This document shows positions 6,664 to 14,146 of a stretch of DNA of 15,107 nt, piece after piece. The notes beneath the pieces were generated by a model. The model did no database searches, was not told the DNA's origin, and worked only from the letters and a program-made list of their open reading frames with translations. A program made the position numbers and the translations under genes. Position 1 is the first letter of the stretch. Every line of letters starts with the position of its first letter. This DNA is from JAALLB01 sp964502215 (GTDB taxonomy: Bacteria; Pseudomonadota; Alphaproteobacteria; Rhizobiales; Rhizobiaceae), in contig CAZCUN010000066.1 of the NCBI GenBank assembly GCA_964502215.1, positions 1 to 15,107 on the forward strand. Reading direction: 5' to 3'.

Positions 6664-8190
6664 ATGGCAGACTTAATTCTTATTGTTGATGATGAACCAG
6701 TGCAACGTAGATTGATGCAGGGTCTAGTTGAAAAGCTAGGTTATAAGACACTTTGCGCAGATGGCGGCAATGCTGCAATGAACGCATTAAATGGCAAACT
6801 AGGTTCACGTATATCAGCTGTTATTCTTGATCTTGTCATGCCTGACATGAGCGGTATGGAAGTCATGGAGGCAATGACATGCTTAAAGTCACGCCCTCCT
6901 GTCATTGTTCAAACAGCACAAGGCGGTGTCGAGACTGCTGTTAATGCAATGCGTGCAGGTGCTGTTGATTTTGTTGTAAAACCAGCATCCCCAGAACGTC
7001 TCAAGGTCTCAATACAAAATGCGCTTAAACTTGGTGCTCTTGAAGGTGAATTAAAACGCATCAGCAAAAAGTCTGCTGGCAAACTTACAATTGATGAGAT
7101 TATTTCAGCAAGTCCAAGCATGAATAACGTAAAAGCGATTGCTCAAAAAGCAGCAAAATCTACGATTCCAGTATTGGTTGAAGGTGAATCTGGCGTTGGT
7201 AAAGAAATGATCTCCCGCGCAATTCAGGGTATGAGCGATCGCGCATCAAAGAGTTTTGTGACAGTTAACTGTGGTGCTTTACCTGAAAACCTTGTTGAAA
7301 GCATATTATTTGGCCACGAAAAAGGTGCCTTCACTGGCGCATCAGAAAAGCACCTTGGTAAATTCCAAGAAGCAAATGGCGGTACGTTATTTCTGGATGA
7401 AGTGGGTGAGCTTACACTTGATATGCAGGTTAAGTTACTTCGAGCAATTCAAGAAGGTGAGATTGACCCAGTTGGCTCTTCAAAGCCAGTTAAAGTTGAT
7501 TTTCGACTTATTTCAGCAACCAATCGAAATTTGGAAGAAGAAGTTCGCGAAGGTAATTTCAGGGAAGATTTATATTATCGATTGAGTGTTTTGCCGCTCA
7601 TGGTTCCACCCTTGCGTGAACGACGTGAAGATATACCAGAACTTCTTAGACATTTTGTTGCTAGAATTGCAGCCGAAGAAGGTCGCGCTAACATCAGAGG
7701 CATTGAACGCTCAACCATCGACATGCTTTGTGAGTTTGAATGGCCAGGCAATATCCGCCAATTAGAAAACGCTGTTTTCAGAGCCGTTGTTTTATGTGAA
7801 GGCGATGAACTTACTGCAAATGAGTTCCCACAAATCGCAACTCAAATGAACTACGAGCTTCCTGTAGTTGAAGCACCTGATATGGCGACACCTGACCCAT
7901 CTCCAGCTTCAATCCAAGAAGGGCAATCCGTTGAAACAGCACCACAGGTTTCAACAGAAAATATAGCAAACATAGAAAACATGCTGAGCCTTTTAAATTC
8001 TGAAGATGATATTATTTCGCTTGAAAATGCTGAATGTGAAATCATTAAATTTGCAATCGAAAAATACGAAGGTAGCATGTCTAAGATTGCTCGCAAACTT
8101 GGTATTGGTCGCTCAACGCTTTACAGAAAACTGCGTGAATACGGCCTTGAAGAACTCAATAACGAAGAAGGTGATTCTTCAGTTAGCTGA
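6664..8190 (+). CDS. Sigma-54-dependent response regulator (NtrC/DctD type)
   Basis: This is a 508-residue transcription activator that drives sigma-54 RNA polymerase by ATP hydrolysis when phosphorylated. The receiver domain (about 4-120) has Asp9/Asp10, the phosphoacceptor Asp56 in VILDLVMPDMSG, Thr84 and Lys106. The AAA+ domain (about 146-380) has Walker A GESGVGKE (174-181), the sigma-54 contact loop GAFTGA (221-226), Walker B TLFLDEVGEL (241-250) and the arginine-finger region around REDLYYRL (300-307). After a linker of about 70 residues a Fis-type helix-turn-helix lies at 468-494 (SMSKIARKLGIGRSTLYRKL). I chose ATG 6664 because GAGAG lies about 11 bases upstream and the receiver begins at once; ATG 6592 would add 24 unlikely residues. 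No histidine kinase is adjacent, so the input signal and targets cannot be read here. The AAA+ and receiver motifs all look intact. Confidence 0.95.
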   Translation: MADLILIVDDEPVQRRLMQGLVEKLGYKTLCADGGNAAMNALNGKLGSRISAVILDLVMPDMSGMEVMEAMTCLKSRPPVIVQTAQGGVETAVNAMRAGAVDFVVKPASPERLKVSIQNALKLGALEGELKRISKKSAGKLTIDEIISASPSMNNVKAIAQKAAKSTIPVLVEGESGVGKEMISRAIQGMSDRASKSFVTVNCGALPENLVESILFGHEKGAFTGASEKHLGKFQEANGGTLFLDEVGELTLDMQVKLLRAIQEGEIDPVGSSKPVKVDFRLISATNRNLEEEVREGNFREDLYYRLSVLPLMVPPLRERREDIPELLRHFVARIAAEEGRANIRGIERSTIDMLCEFEWPGNIRQLENAVFRAVVLCEGDELTANEFPQIATQMNYELPVVEAPDMATPDPSPASIQEGQSVETAPQVSTENIANIENMLSLLNSEDDIISLENAECEIIKFAIEKYEGSMSKIARKLGIGRSTLYRKLREYGLEELNNEEGDSSVS

Positions 8191-8252
8191 TTTTTCTTTA
8201 GCAAAAATCGCCAATTTGGCTTTAACCAATTATTTACCAACAGAAAACTTAG

Positions 8253-8279
8253 TCCGGCAGACGCCTTTGTCTTGCCGGA
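8253..8279 (+). terminator. GC-rich hairpin downstream of the sigma-54 activator
   Basis: TCCGGCAGAC (8253-8262) pairs with GTCTTGCCGGA (8269-8279) with a single bulged base and a 6-base loop. In an AT-rich gap this is a strong stem. It is followed by TTCAGCTTTTATCC, which is T-rich but interrupted, so the hairpin is a plausible though imperfect intrinsic terminator, 63 bp after the stop codon. Confidence 0.6.
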
Positions 8280-8328
8280 TTCAGCTTTTATCCCACTTTT
8301 ATGTGAAAAATATTTGTATCTATAAGGT

Positions 8329-8358
8329 TTGTTAAGACCTGTTAACCATAGTTATAAT
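8329..8358 (+). promoter_or_regulatory. Promoter of the DUF882 gene with overlapping CtrA-like site
   Basis: TTGTTA (8329-8334) and a perfect TATAAT (8353-8358) are 18 bp apart, which predicts a start near 8365 and a leader of about 40 bases. Within the promoter, TTAA (8332-8335), 6 bp, then TTAACCAT (8342-8349) resembles the binding site of CtrA, the alphaproteobacterial cell-cycle regulator. Its consensus is TTAA-N7-TTAA, with TTAACCAT as a known variant. The spacing is one base short. The position overlapping the -35 region is where CtrA acts as activator. The promoter is more secure than the CtrA site. Confidence 0.5.
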
Positions 8359-8405
8359 CTGATATAAATATTAATCAGTCTAAAGAACTGGGAAGCGTTT
8401 AGAAC

Positions 8406-10448
8406 TTGGATAGATTGAGTACATTATTGCTGGCCTCTTATCATAGGGTAAGAAATCTAGGTGTGTTGCCATGCCTGATAATGATTATGCTTGCTTTTGC
8501 CGTTATTCCTACCCAATCAGCAAATGCTGAAACCCGCAAACTGAAGCTCTACTACCTGCACACAGGTGAAAAAGCTGAAATCACGTTCAAGAAGAATGGA
8601 CGCTACGTTAAAAGTGGCTTGAAAAAGATTAATCGCTTCTTGCGTGATTGGCGTCGTAATGAGCCAACAAAGATGAACCCTCGTCTGCTTGATCTAATTT
8701 GGGAAGTTTACAAAGAAACGCGCTCAAGAAAACATATTCATGTCATTTCTGGATATCGTTCACCAGCAACCAATAGCCTATTACGCAAACGCGGACGTGG
8801 TGTTGCAAGAAAAAGCCAACACACACTTGGTAATGCACTTGATTTCTTCATCCCTGGTGTAAATTTGAGAAAATTACGCAACATCGGCCTTAAAAAAGGC
8901 CTTGGTGGTGTGGGCTATTATCCAAAATCGGGTTCACCCTTCGTACACATGGACACAGGCCGTGTAAGACATTGGCCAAGAATGAACCGCAAGCAACTTG
9001 TAAAAGTGTTCCCACGCGGCAAGACACTTCACGTACCAACGGATGGCAAGCCATTACCTGGTTATAATATTGCAAAAGCAAATTATGAGCGCGCACTCAA
9101 AGGCAAATCAAGATTTAACATCGCAAGCGCTGAAGAGATCAAGAAAAAGCCTAGCATTCTTGCGAGATTGTTCTCGCGCGACAATGATGAAGATGCAGGC
9201 ATTTCTGGTGCATCACGCGCACCCAAGCCTGTCAGAGCCAAAAAAATCAAGCCTGCGAAACCAGCGGTTAAACCTGCAAAACCTGCACCTGTAATTGCCA
9301 CACCAACGCCAACTCCAGAAGTACCAACCCCTACTCCAGCTGTGGTTGAACCACAACCAACGCCTGAAACTGTAATTGCTTCTTTAACACCAAACCAAAT
9401 TCCTGTTCCTATATCTGCACCTCGCATTGCAGTTGTTAAGCCGCAAGAAGTTGAAGTTCCTGAAGTGGCAGAAACACAAGTCGCAAGCCTTGAACTTGTA
9501 GAGACACAAGAAGAAACATCTGTGAATGAAGCAGAATTGCAAGCAGCTGCATTTGCAATTCCTGTTCCTGCAAAACGCCCTAGTGTGGATGTCGGAACGA
9601 CACCAACGCTCGCACTTGCAGATGCAACACCAACATCCAAGCCTGTTCTTGAAGTTGCCGCGCTTTCGGCAAATGAAATTTCTGATTTACGTCAGCAAGT
9701 TTATGCAACACTTGAAAGCGATCAAACAGTAACGCCATCAGATATTCCGTTTAAGCCTGCAACCCAAATTGCAGAACAAATTCCATTTCAACCACCAACT
9801 CCACTTGAGCAAAGCGATCTTCCAAGTGTAATTCAGTCAGCATCTTCAGCGATAGAAGGTCAGATTGTTACGCCAGAACAAACAGTTCAGCCAAACAATC
9901 CTCAACTTGTGACTGCTTTATTACTACTAGAACCAGACCTAAAGAAAACAAGTGGTATAAATATTCCAACTAAATCGCCAAACTTAAATAACGCTACTCA
10001 AGCAACTCAAGAACCAATCAAGCTTGAAGAAACAAATGTTGCAGCTGTGAACGACGTGCCGGTTCCACAACCTGCCCTACGCCCTTCAATTGCTTTAGCT
10101 AATGCAAGATCAGCAGCAGTAGAAAAAATTCAACCTCTAAAACCTACTGCAAACACAACAAGTGATCCTGCAGTAACCCCTCGTAAAAAAACAAACGGCA
10201 CATTAAGTTCAGAAGAATTTAAAACTGCTAATCTGGATGAGCGTTTGACAGGAAAATGGGCTTTAGCAGCAGATTCATCTATTAAAGACATCGCAGACAT
10301 TCGCCCACCTGCTTATGGCAGAAGCCTTCTTCGCGAGCTACCATCAGCTGTGCTTTCAAGCGGTTTTTCACAAACTCAAATTGGTGAAAGAACAAGTGGA
10401 TTTGCTGGTAGCTCTTTAGAGTTTCTAGAGTTTAAAAACTTCAAATAA
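8406..10448 (+). CDS. DUF882 (M15-like) exported protein with long Pro-rich tail
   Basis: The N-terminal part is a DUF882/Peptidase_M15_2 domain, the family of E. coli MepK (YcbK), a periplasmic peptidoglycan endopeptidase. The signal peptide covers about residues 1-41, with basic HRVRN, a hydrophobic core and cleavage after SANA. The domain spans about 45-215. It has HVISGYRSPATNSLLR (112-127) and the likely zinc ligands His139 and Asp146 in SQHTLGNALDF and His181 in FVHMD. Residues 272-332 are very rich in Pro, Lys, Ala and Thr. The remaining 350 residues are low-complexity with Pro-rich motifs such as PVPAKRPS (385-392). At 680 residues it is several times longer than MepK. The start is TTG, with GGGAAG 10 bases upstream; ATG at 8481 is the main alternative but would shorten the signal's basic region. 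The tail could span the periplasm or bind the wall. Catalytic activity is inferred. Confidence 0.87.
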   Translation: MDRLSTLLLASYHRVRNLGVLPCLIMIMLAFAVIPTQSANAETRKLKLYYLHTGEKAEITFKKNGRYVKSGLKKINRFLRDWRRNEPTKMNPRLLDLIWEVYKETRSRKHIHVISGYRSPATNSLLRKRGRGVARKSQHTLGNALDFFIPGVNLRKLRNIGLKKGLGGVGYYPKSGSPFVHMDTGRVRHWPRMNRKQLVKVFPRGKTLHVPTDGKPLPGYNIAKANYERALKGKSRFNIASAEEIKKKPSILARLFSRDNDEDAGISGASRAPKPVRAKKIKPAKPAVKPAKPAPVIATPTPTPEVPTPTPAVVEPQPTPETVIASLTPNQIPVPISAPRIAVVKPQEVEVPEVAETQVASLELVETQEETSVNEAELQAAAFAIPVPAKRPSVDVGTTPTLALADATPTSKPVLEVAALSANEISDLRQQVYATLESDQTVTPSDIPFKPATQIAEQIPFQPPTPLEQSDLPSVIQSASSAIEGQIVTPEQTVQPNNPQLVTALLLLEPDLKKTSGINIPTKSPNLNNATQATQEPIKLEETNVAAVNDVPVPQPALRPSIALANARSAAVEKIQPLKPTANTTSDPAVTPRKKTNGTLSSEEFKTANLDERLTGKWALAADSSIKDIADIRPPAYGRSLLRELPSAVLSSGFSQTQIGERTSGFAGSSLEFLEFKNFK

Positions 10449-10449
10449 A

Positions 10450-10767
10450 CTATTGTTCAGATATCTGATCATCAGCTAGTGCAGTGTCAGTTGGGGATGA
10501 GCTATTTTCTGCTTCAAATTCTGGCAACATACCAAGAGCTTGCAAGTACAAGTCCCGAACAGCCTCTTCTTCCTGTCGTTCCGTTAAGTCTTTTTTCCGC
10601 AATGACACAACTTGCCTAAGAACTTTAGCATCAAAGCCATTTGCCTTTGCTTCTGCATAGACATCACGGATATCATCAGCAATTGCTTTTTTCTCTTCTT
10701 CTAATCTCTCGATACGCTCAACAACTGATTTTAATTGATCACGTGCTACCATAGGGTCTGATGACAT
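10450..10767 (-). CDS. gapR: GapR family nucleoid-associated protein (DUF2312)
   Basis: The 105-residue protein matches the DUF2312/UPF0335 family. Caulobacter GapR of this family binds overtwisted DNA ahead of replication and transcription machinery and assists topoisomerases and chromosome segregation. The core is a coiled coil: QLKSVVERIERLEEEKKAI (11-29), then DVYAEAKANGFDAKVLRQVV (35-54), and RKKDLTERQEEEAVRDLYL (57-75), close to the Caulobacter sequence from memory. The last 25 residues are an acidic, Ser/Thr-rich tail beyond the usual end of the family near residue 80-90. GGAG lies about 7 bases before the ATG. It follows the DUF1244 gene by 34 bp and is probably in an operon with it. 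Its stop is 1 bp from the stop of the convergent DUF882 gene, so there is no room for a separate terminator. Confidence 0.93.
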   Translation of the reverse strand: MSSDPMVARDQLKSVVERIERLEEEKKAIADDIRDVYAEAKANGFDAKVLRQVVSLRKKDLTERQEEEAVRDLYLQALGMLPEFEAENSSSPTDTALADDQISEQ

Positions 10768-10801
10768 TAAATTCTCCTCGAAGCCTTACCGGCCTTAATT
10801 A

Positions 10802-11095
10802 TTAGTGTTTATCGCTTTCTTTGAAAGCAGCTTGTTGTTCTGGTGTAGCTTCAGTTTGATGCTTTTCTTTCCATTCATCAAAAGGCATCCCATAAATAGT
10901 TTCGCGAGCTTCTGCTTTTTCCATTTCAATGCCTTTTTCATTGGCAGCTTCCTGATACCATTTTGAAAGACAATTTCTACAAAAACCTGACAAGTTCATT
11001 AAATCAATATTTTGAACGTCTGTACGTTCTTGAAAATGGCCAATCAGTCTACGAAACGCAGCTGCTTCTAATTCAGTCTTTGTTGCGTCATCCAT
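10802..11095 (-). CDS. DUF1244 protein
   Basis: The protein carries the DUF1244 domain, a small conserved proteobacterial domain of unknown function. The signature DVQNIDLMNLSGFCRNCLSKWY is visible (split here: DVQNIDLMNLSG, then FCRNCLSKWYQEA), with a CxxC pair that might bind metal or be redox-active. The C-terminus is charged and rich in Glu, Lys and Gln. Two start codons are possible. The upstream ATG at 11101 has AGGAG only 1 base away, whereas the one at 11095 has it 7 bases away, so I chose 11095, giving 97 residues starting MDDATK. It is the first gene of a pair with gapR. Its promoter must lie upstream of 11101, inside the 5' part of the divergent EamA ORF. Confidence 0.9.
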   Translation of the reverse strand: MDDATKTELEAAAFRRLIGHFQERTDVQNIDLMNLSGFCRNCLSKWYQEAANEKGIEMEKAEARETIYGMPFDEWKEKHQTEATPEQQAAFKESDKH

Positions 11096-12134
11096 GATCA
11101 TTCTCCTTGCACATTTTTGCCAAACAGCATTAATTAAATACTATGTGAAACTTATCTCCCCTTTAAAAAGGTTATCTCGGTTCAAGTTTCAAGTAGCAAA
11201 AGTATTAGACCACGTATTTTTCCTGAAAGTTATACAAATTTCCAGCAAGACCCAACAAAAACCACTCCCATATCCTGCTGCCTTTAGTGCTCTTGTAGTT
11301 GGCGGCCTTATTATGGGGTTTTCACCTGTCTTTGTAAGAGAAGCAGAAGTCGGTGCATTTGCCAGTGCTTTTTGGCGCGTCATGTTTGCCTTGCCTGTTT
11401 TAGTAGGGTGGGCATTATGGACAGCAAACCGTAGTCATAAAAAATTAGTTCTAGAGTTCACATTACCCGCCTTGTTTGCAGGAGGTCTTTTTGCAGGTGA
11501 TTTAAGCTTTTGGCATTTAGCCATTCTCAATACAACGCTTGCCAATGCGACCTTTTTAACTGGCCTTGCGCCAGTATGGGTAATTCTCTTTTCAAATCTT
11601 TTCTTAAAAGAAAAACCGCCACGTAATGCTATAATGGGCATTATAATTTGCTTGATTGGCATGACGCTTTTAATAAATGCGAGTCTTCGCATTGAACCTG
11701 ATCGCCTTATTGGCGATCTTTACGGTGTTATCACTTCATTTTTTCTAGGGTTTTATTTTATCGCCATAAGAACAGGAACGCGCAGTACAGATAATAGCAG
11801 TCTCTTTTTATCCTCTACAATCGTTACCACCCTTATATTGCTGGTGGTAACACTCATTATGGGTGGGCAATTTATACCCGATAGAGAACGTGGATGGGCA
11901 GCGCTTGCTACTTTAGGTATTTTCACACACGCTGGCGGACAAGGCTTAGTCACGGTAGCAATAGCCACCTTAACAGCAGCTTTTTCTTCACTTGTGATTT
12001 TCATAGAGGCAATCGCAGCAGCATTTTTCGGCTGGCTTTTGTTTGATGAAAAAATGGACACCTTCCAAGTTATTGGCTGCCTACTTATTCTCATCGGGAT
12101 ATGGATATCAAGACCAGTAAAAGTCAACACTTAA
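11094..12134 (+). CDS. EamA (DMT superfamily) transporter, start uncertain
   Basis: This is an inner-membrane drug/metabolite transporter of the EamA family; the substrate cannot be told from sequence. From about residue 60 to the end it has ten hydrophobic helices in two EamA repeats. Landmarks include GLIMGFSPVFVREAE (71-85), AFWRVMFALP, LNTTLANATFLTGLAPVWVILFS and, near the C-terminus, EAIAAAFFGWLLFDEK followed by GCLLILIGIW. The reported start, ATG 11094, gives 346 residues with an odd basic N-terminal extension of 55 residues. It has no ribosome binding site and overlaps the start codon of the divergent DUF1244 gene. The only other conventional start before the first helix is GTG 11145, also without a ribosome binding site. 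The family would start near residue 48-55. The body of the gene is certain; the start is not. Confidence 0.88.
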   Translation: MIILLAHFCQTALIKYYVKLISPLKRLSRFKFQVAKVLDHVFFLKVIQISSKTQQKPLPYPAAFSALVVGGLIMGFSPVFVREAEVGAFASAFWRVMFALPVLVGWALWTANRSHKKLVLEFTLPALFAGGLFAGDLSFWHLAILNTTLANATFLTGLAPVWVILFSNLFLKEKPPRNAIMGIIICLIGMTLLINASLRIEPDRLIGDLYGVITSFFLGFYFIAIRTGTRSTDNSSLFLSSTIVTTLILLVVTLIMGGQFIPDRERGWAALATLGIFTHAGGQGLVTVAIATLTAAFSSLVIFIEAIAAAFFGWLLFDEKMDTFQVIGCLLILIGIWISRPVKVNT

Positions 12135-12216
12135 CCGTCATCATGTTGACAAGGATTCAAGGGTAAGTAACAAATATCTATATTGAATCGTAATTCAGGA
12201 ATTTAATACCATCACC

Positions 12217-12675
12217 ATGTTGATAGCCCCACTCACTAAACTCTTATCTACAACCATTATTCTAACCTGCATTGCATCTGGTAGCACTTTGCTAACATCG
12301 TCCTTTGCACATGCCGATTTTAGGATATGTAATAATACCAAAAGCTTGGTTGGCGCTGCACTAGGTTATAAAGAACAGGAAAAATGGCTTTCTGAAGGGT
12401 GGTTTCAAGTACCAGCAGAAACATGCAGTTCGCTCATAGAAGGTGATCTGAATTCTAGGTTCTATTATATTTACGCAGAAGACGCAGACAAAGGCGGTCA
12501 ATGGCGAGGAGATGTTTTTCTTTGTACCAACGAGCGTGAATTTAAAATTGAAGGCGTAGAAAACTGTTTTGCACGCGGCCATATAAAAACAGGCTTCTTC
12601 GAAATTGATACTGGCAATAGAGCTAACTGGATGGTTCGATTAACTGAACAATCTCAATCCCAACCCCAACAGTAA
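12217..12675 (+). CDS. DUF1036 exported protein
   Basis: The 152-residue protein has a signal peptide (about 1-33, cleavage after FAHA) and then a DUF1036 domain. Family signatures are DFRICNNTKSLVGAALGYK (34-52), WLSEGWFQVPAETCSSL, RFYYIYAEDADKGGQW and GFFEIDTGNRANWMVRL near the end. It has four cysteines after the signal, which could form two disulfides in the periplasm. The function of the family is unknown. It ends 10 bp before pyk, a pairing I recall from other Rhizobiales, so the two are likely in one operon. No good ribosome binding site is seen; an AGGA lies about 16 bases upstream of the ATG. The protein ends in a Gln/Ser/Pro-rich tail. Confidence 0.88.
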   Translation: MLIAPLTKLLSTTIILTCIASGSTLLTSSFAHADFRICNNTKSLVGAALGYKEQEKWLSEGWFQVPAETCSSLIEGDLNSRFYYIYAEDADKGGQWRGDVFLCTNEREFKIEGVENCFARGHIKTGFFEIDTGNRANWMVRLTEQSQSQPQQ

Positions 12676-12685
12676 AGCAACCATA

Positions 12686-14122
12686 ATGCATCGCACACGG
12701 CGCACTAAAATTCTTGCAACTTTAGGCCCTGCTTCAAGCACAAAAGAAAAAATCACAGAGCTGTTTCATGCAGGGGCTGATCTATTTCGCATAAACATGA
12801 GCCATTCTTCTCATGAATTACTCAACGAACTTGTCGCAACATTACGCGCCGTTGAAAAAGACGTCGGAAGACCCATTGGCATTCTCGCTGACCTTCAAGG
12901 CCCCAAACTACGATTGGGTGATTTTGCAAATGAAAAAATTGCCGTTTCAGCTGGCGATAAGATCACTCTGGATCTAATCGACAAACCTGGAACTCAAACG
13001 CGTATTCAAGTACCTCATCCTGAAATTATCAAAGGGCTTGAGTCTGGTCATCGTATTTTAGTTGATGATGGCAAAGTGACCCTCAAGGTTGTTAAAACTG
13101 ATGTCAGTAAAGCAGTTGCGGAAGTTGTTAGCGGAACAAAGCTTTCAAGTCGAAAAGGTGTAAGTCTACCTGACACAGAATTAGGTGTGAGTTCACTAAC
13201 CCCTAAGGATTATAAAGATCTCGACGCTGCTCTTGCAGCTGAAGTAGATTGGATTGCTATCTCTTTTGTTCAAAGACCAGAAGATGTTGCAGAAGTTCGT
13301 AAAATTGCCAAAGGTCGCGCAGGCATACTTTCCAAGATTGAAAAACCGCAAGCGCTCACTAAGCTTGATGAAATAATAGAACTCTCTGATGCTATAATGG
13401 TTGCACGCGGTGATCTTGGCGTAGAAGTTCCCATAGAAAAAGTGCCAGGCCTACAAAAGCAAATGACACGCGCATGTAGACAAGCAGGGAAACCTGTTGT
13501 CGTTGCAACTCAAATGTTAGAATCTATGATTACAGCGCCCATCCCAACACGAGCAGAAGTATCTGATGTTGGTACGGCTGTTTTTGAAGGGGCTGATGCA
13601 ATTATGCTATCAGCAGAATCCGCTGTTGGTGATTATCCCGTAGAAGCGGTTTCTATGATGGATAAAATTGCGACCCAAATAGAACAAGATCAAAACTATG
13701 AAGGTATTATTGACGCACAACGCTCAGAGCCAGAACCTACAAGCTCAGATGCTATTTCTTTAGCAGCAAGGCAAATTGCAGAAACTTTAAGCCTTTCAGC
13801 AATTGTTTGTTACACAGCCTCTGGCACAACAGGTCTACGTGCTGTACGTGAGCGCCCCTCTGTTCCAATCATCGCTCTTTCACCTGTTCCAAAAACCGTA
13901 AGACGCCTATCCCTCGTATGGGGATTGCATTGTGTTGTTACAGAAGATGCAAGTGATTTAGATGACATGGTTGACCGCGCTTGCAGAATTGCAGCAAGAG
14001 AACGTTTTGCAAAACCAGGCGATCGCATCATCATTTCTGCTGGCGTTCCACTTGGCACACCTGGAGCAACAAACATGCTCCGCATCGCATTTGTAGCAAG
14101 CGATGGAAAGTCTGGTATTTAA
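12686..14122 (+). CDS. pyk: Pyruvate kinase
   Basis: It converts phosphoenolpyruvate and ADP to pyruvate and ATP in the last step of glycolysis. The 478 residues match the usual bacterial length. Visible motifs are RRTKILATLGPASS (5-18), RINMSHSSHE (35-44), ILADLQGPKLRLG (66-78), SRKGVSLPDTELG (155-167) and DWIAISFVQRPEDV (188-201). The active-site signature has Lys217 and Glu219 (ILSKIEKPQAL), followed by metal-binding Asp243 in MVARGDLGVEVP. GKPVVVATQMLESMI then leads into TRAEVSDVGTAVFEGADAIMLS (in two parts, 288-309). Residues about 345-478 are the regulatory C-terminal domain. There is no clear ribosome binding site; with only 10 bp after DUF1036, translation may be coupled. It is followed after 24 bp by a LysR-type gene. 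Confidence 0.97.
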   Translation: MHRTRRTKILATLGPASSTKEKITELFHAGADLFRINMSHSSHELLNELVATLRAVEKDVGRPIGILADLQGPKLRLGDFANEKIAVSAGDKITLDLIDKPGTQTRIQVPHPEIIKGLESGHRILVDDGKVTLKVVKTDVSKAVAEVVSGTKLSSRKGVSLPDTELGVSSLTPKDYKDLDAALAAEVDWIAISFVQRPEDVAEVRKIAKGRAGILSKIEKPQALTKLDEIIELSDAIMVARGDLGVEVPIEKVPGLQKQMTRACRQAGKPVVVATQMLESMITAPIPTRAEVSDVGTAVFEGADAIMLSAESAVGDYPVEAVSMMDKIATQIEQDQNYEGIIDAQRSEPEPTSSDAISLAARQIAETLSLSAIVCYTASGTTGLRAVRERPSVPIIALSPVPKTVRRLSLVWGLHCVVTEDASDLDDMVDRACRIAARERFAKPGDRIIISAGVPLGTPGATNMLRIAFVASDGKSGI

Positions 14123-14146
14123 ACATTACAGCATGAGGATTCCCAA

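Noticed and set aside
8191..8405. Sigma-54 (-24/-12) promoter for the DUF882 gene
   Set aside because: TGGC occurs near 8217, but no GC-containing -12 element follows at the required spacing. A normal TATAAT promoter is present instead.
9083..9640. 185-codon minus-strand ORF, rich in Gly, Ala, Thr and Ser
   Set aside because: It is antisense to the Pro-rich tail of the DUF882 gene. Proline codons read backwards give Gly-rich sequence, and there is no ribosome binding site or family resemblance.
12146..12174. TTGACA in the gap before the DUF1036 gene as a promoter
   Set aside because: The -35 is perfect, but the hexamer at 17 bp is AACAAA, and TATCTA is 23 bp away. The pair is not good enough to annotate, although a promoter is expected in this gap.
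12133..12222. Two similar ATCATGTTGA / ATCACCATGTTGA segments as a direct repeat
   Set aside because: The similarity covers only about 12 bases with mismatches, and the second copy includes the DUF1036 start codon. Chance is sufficient.
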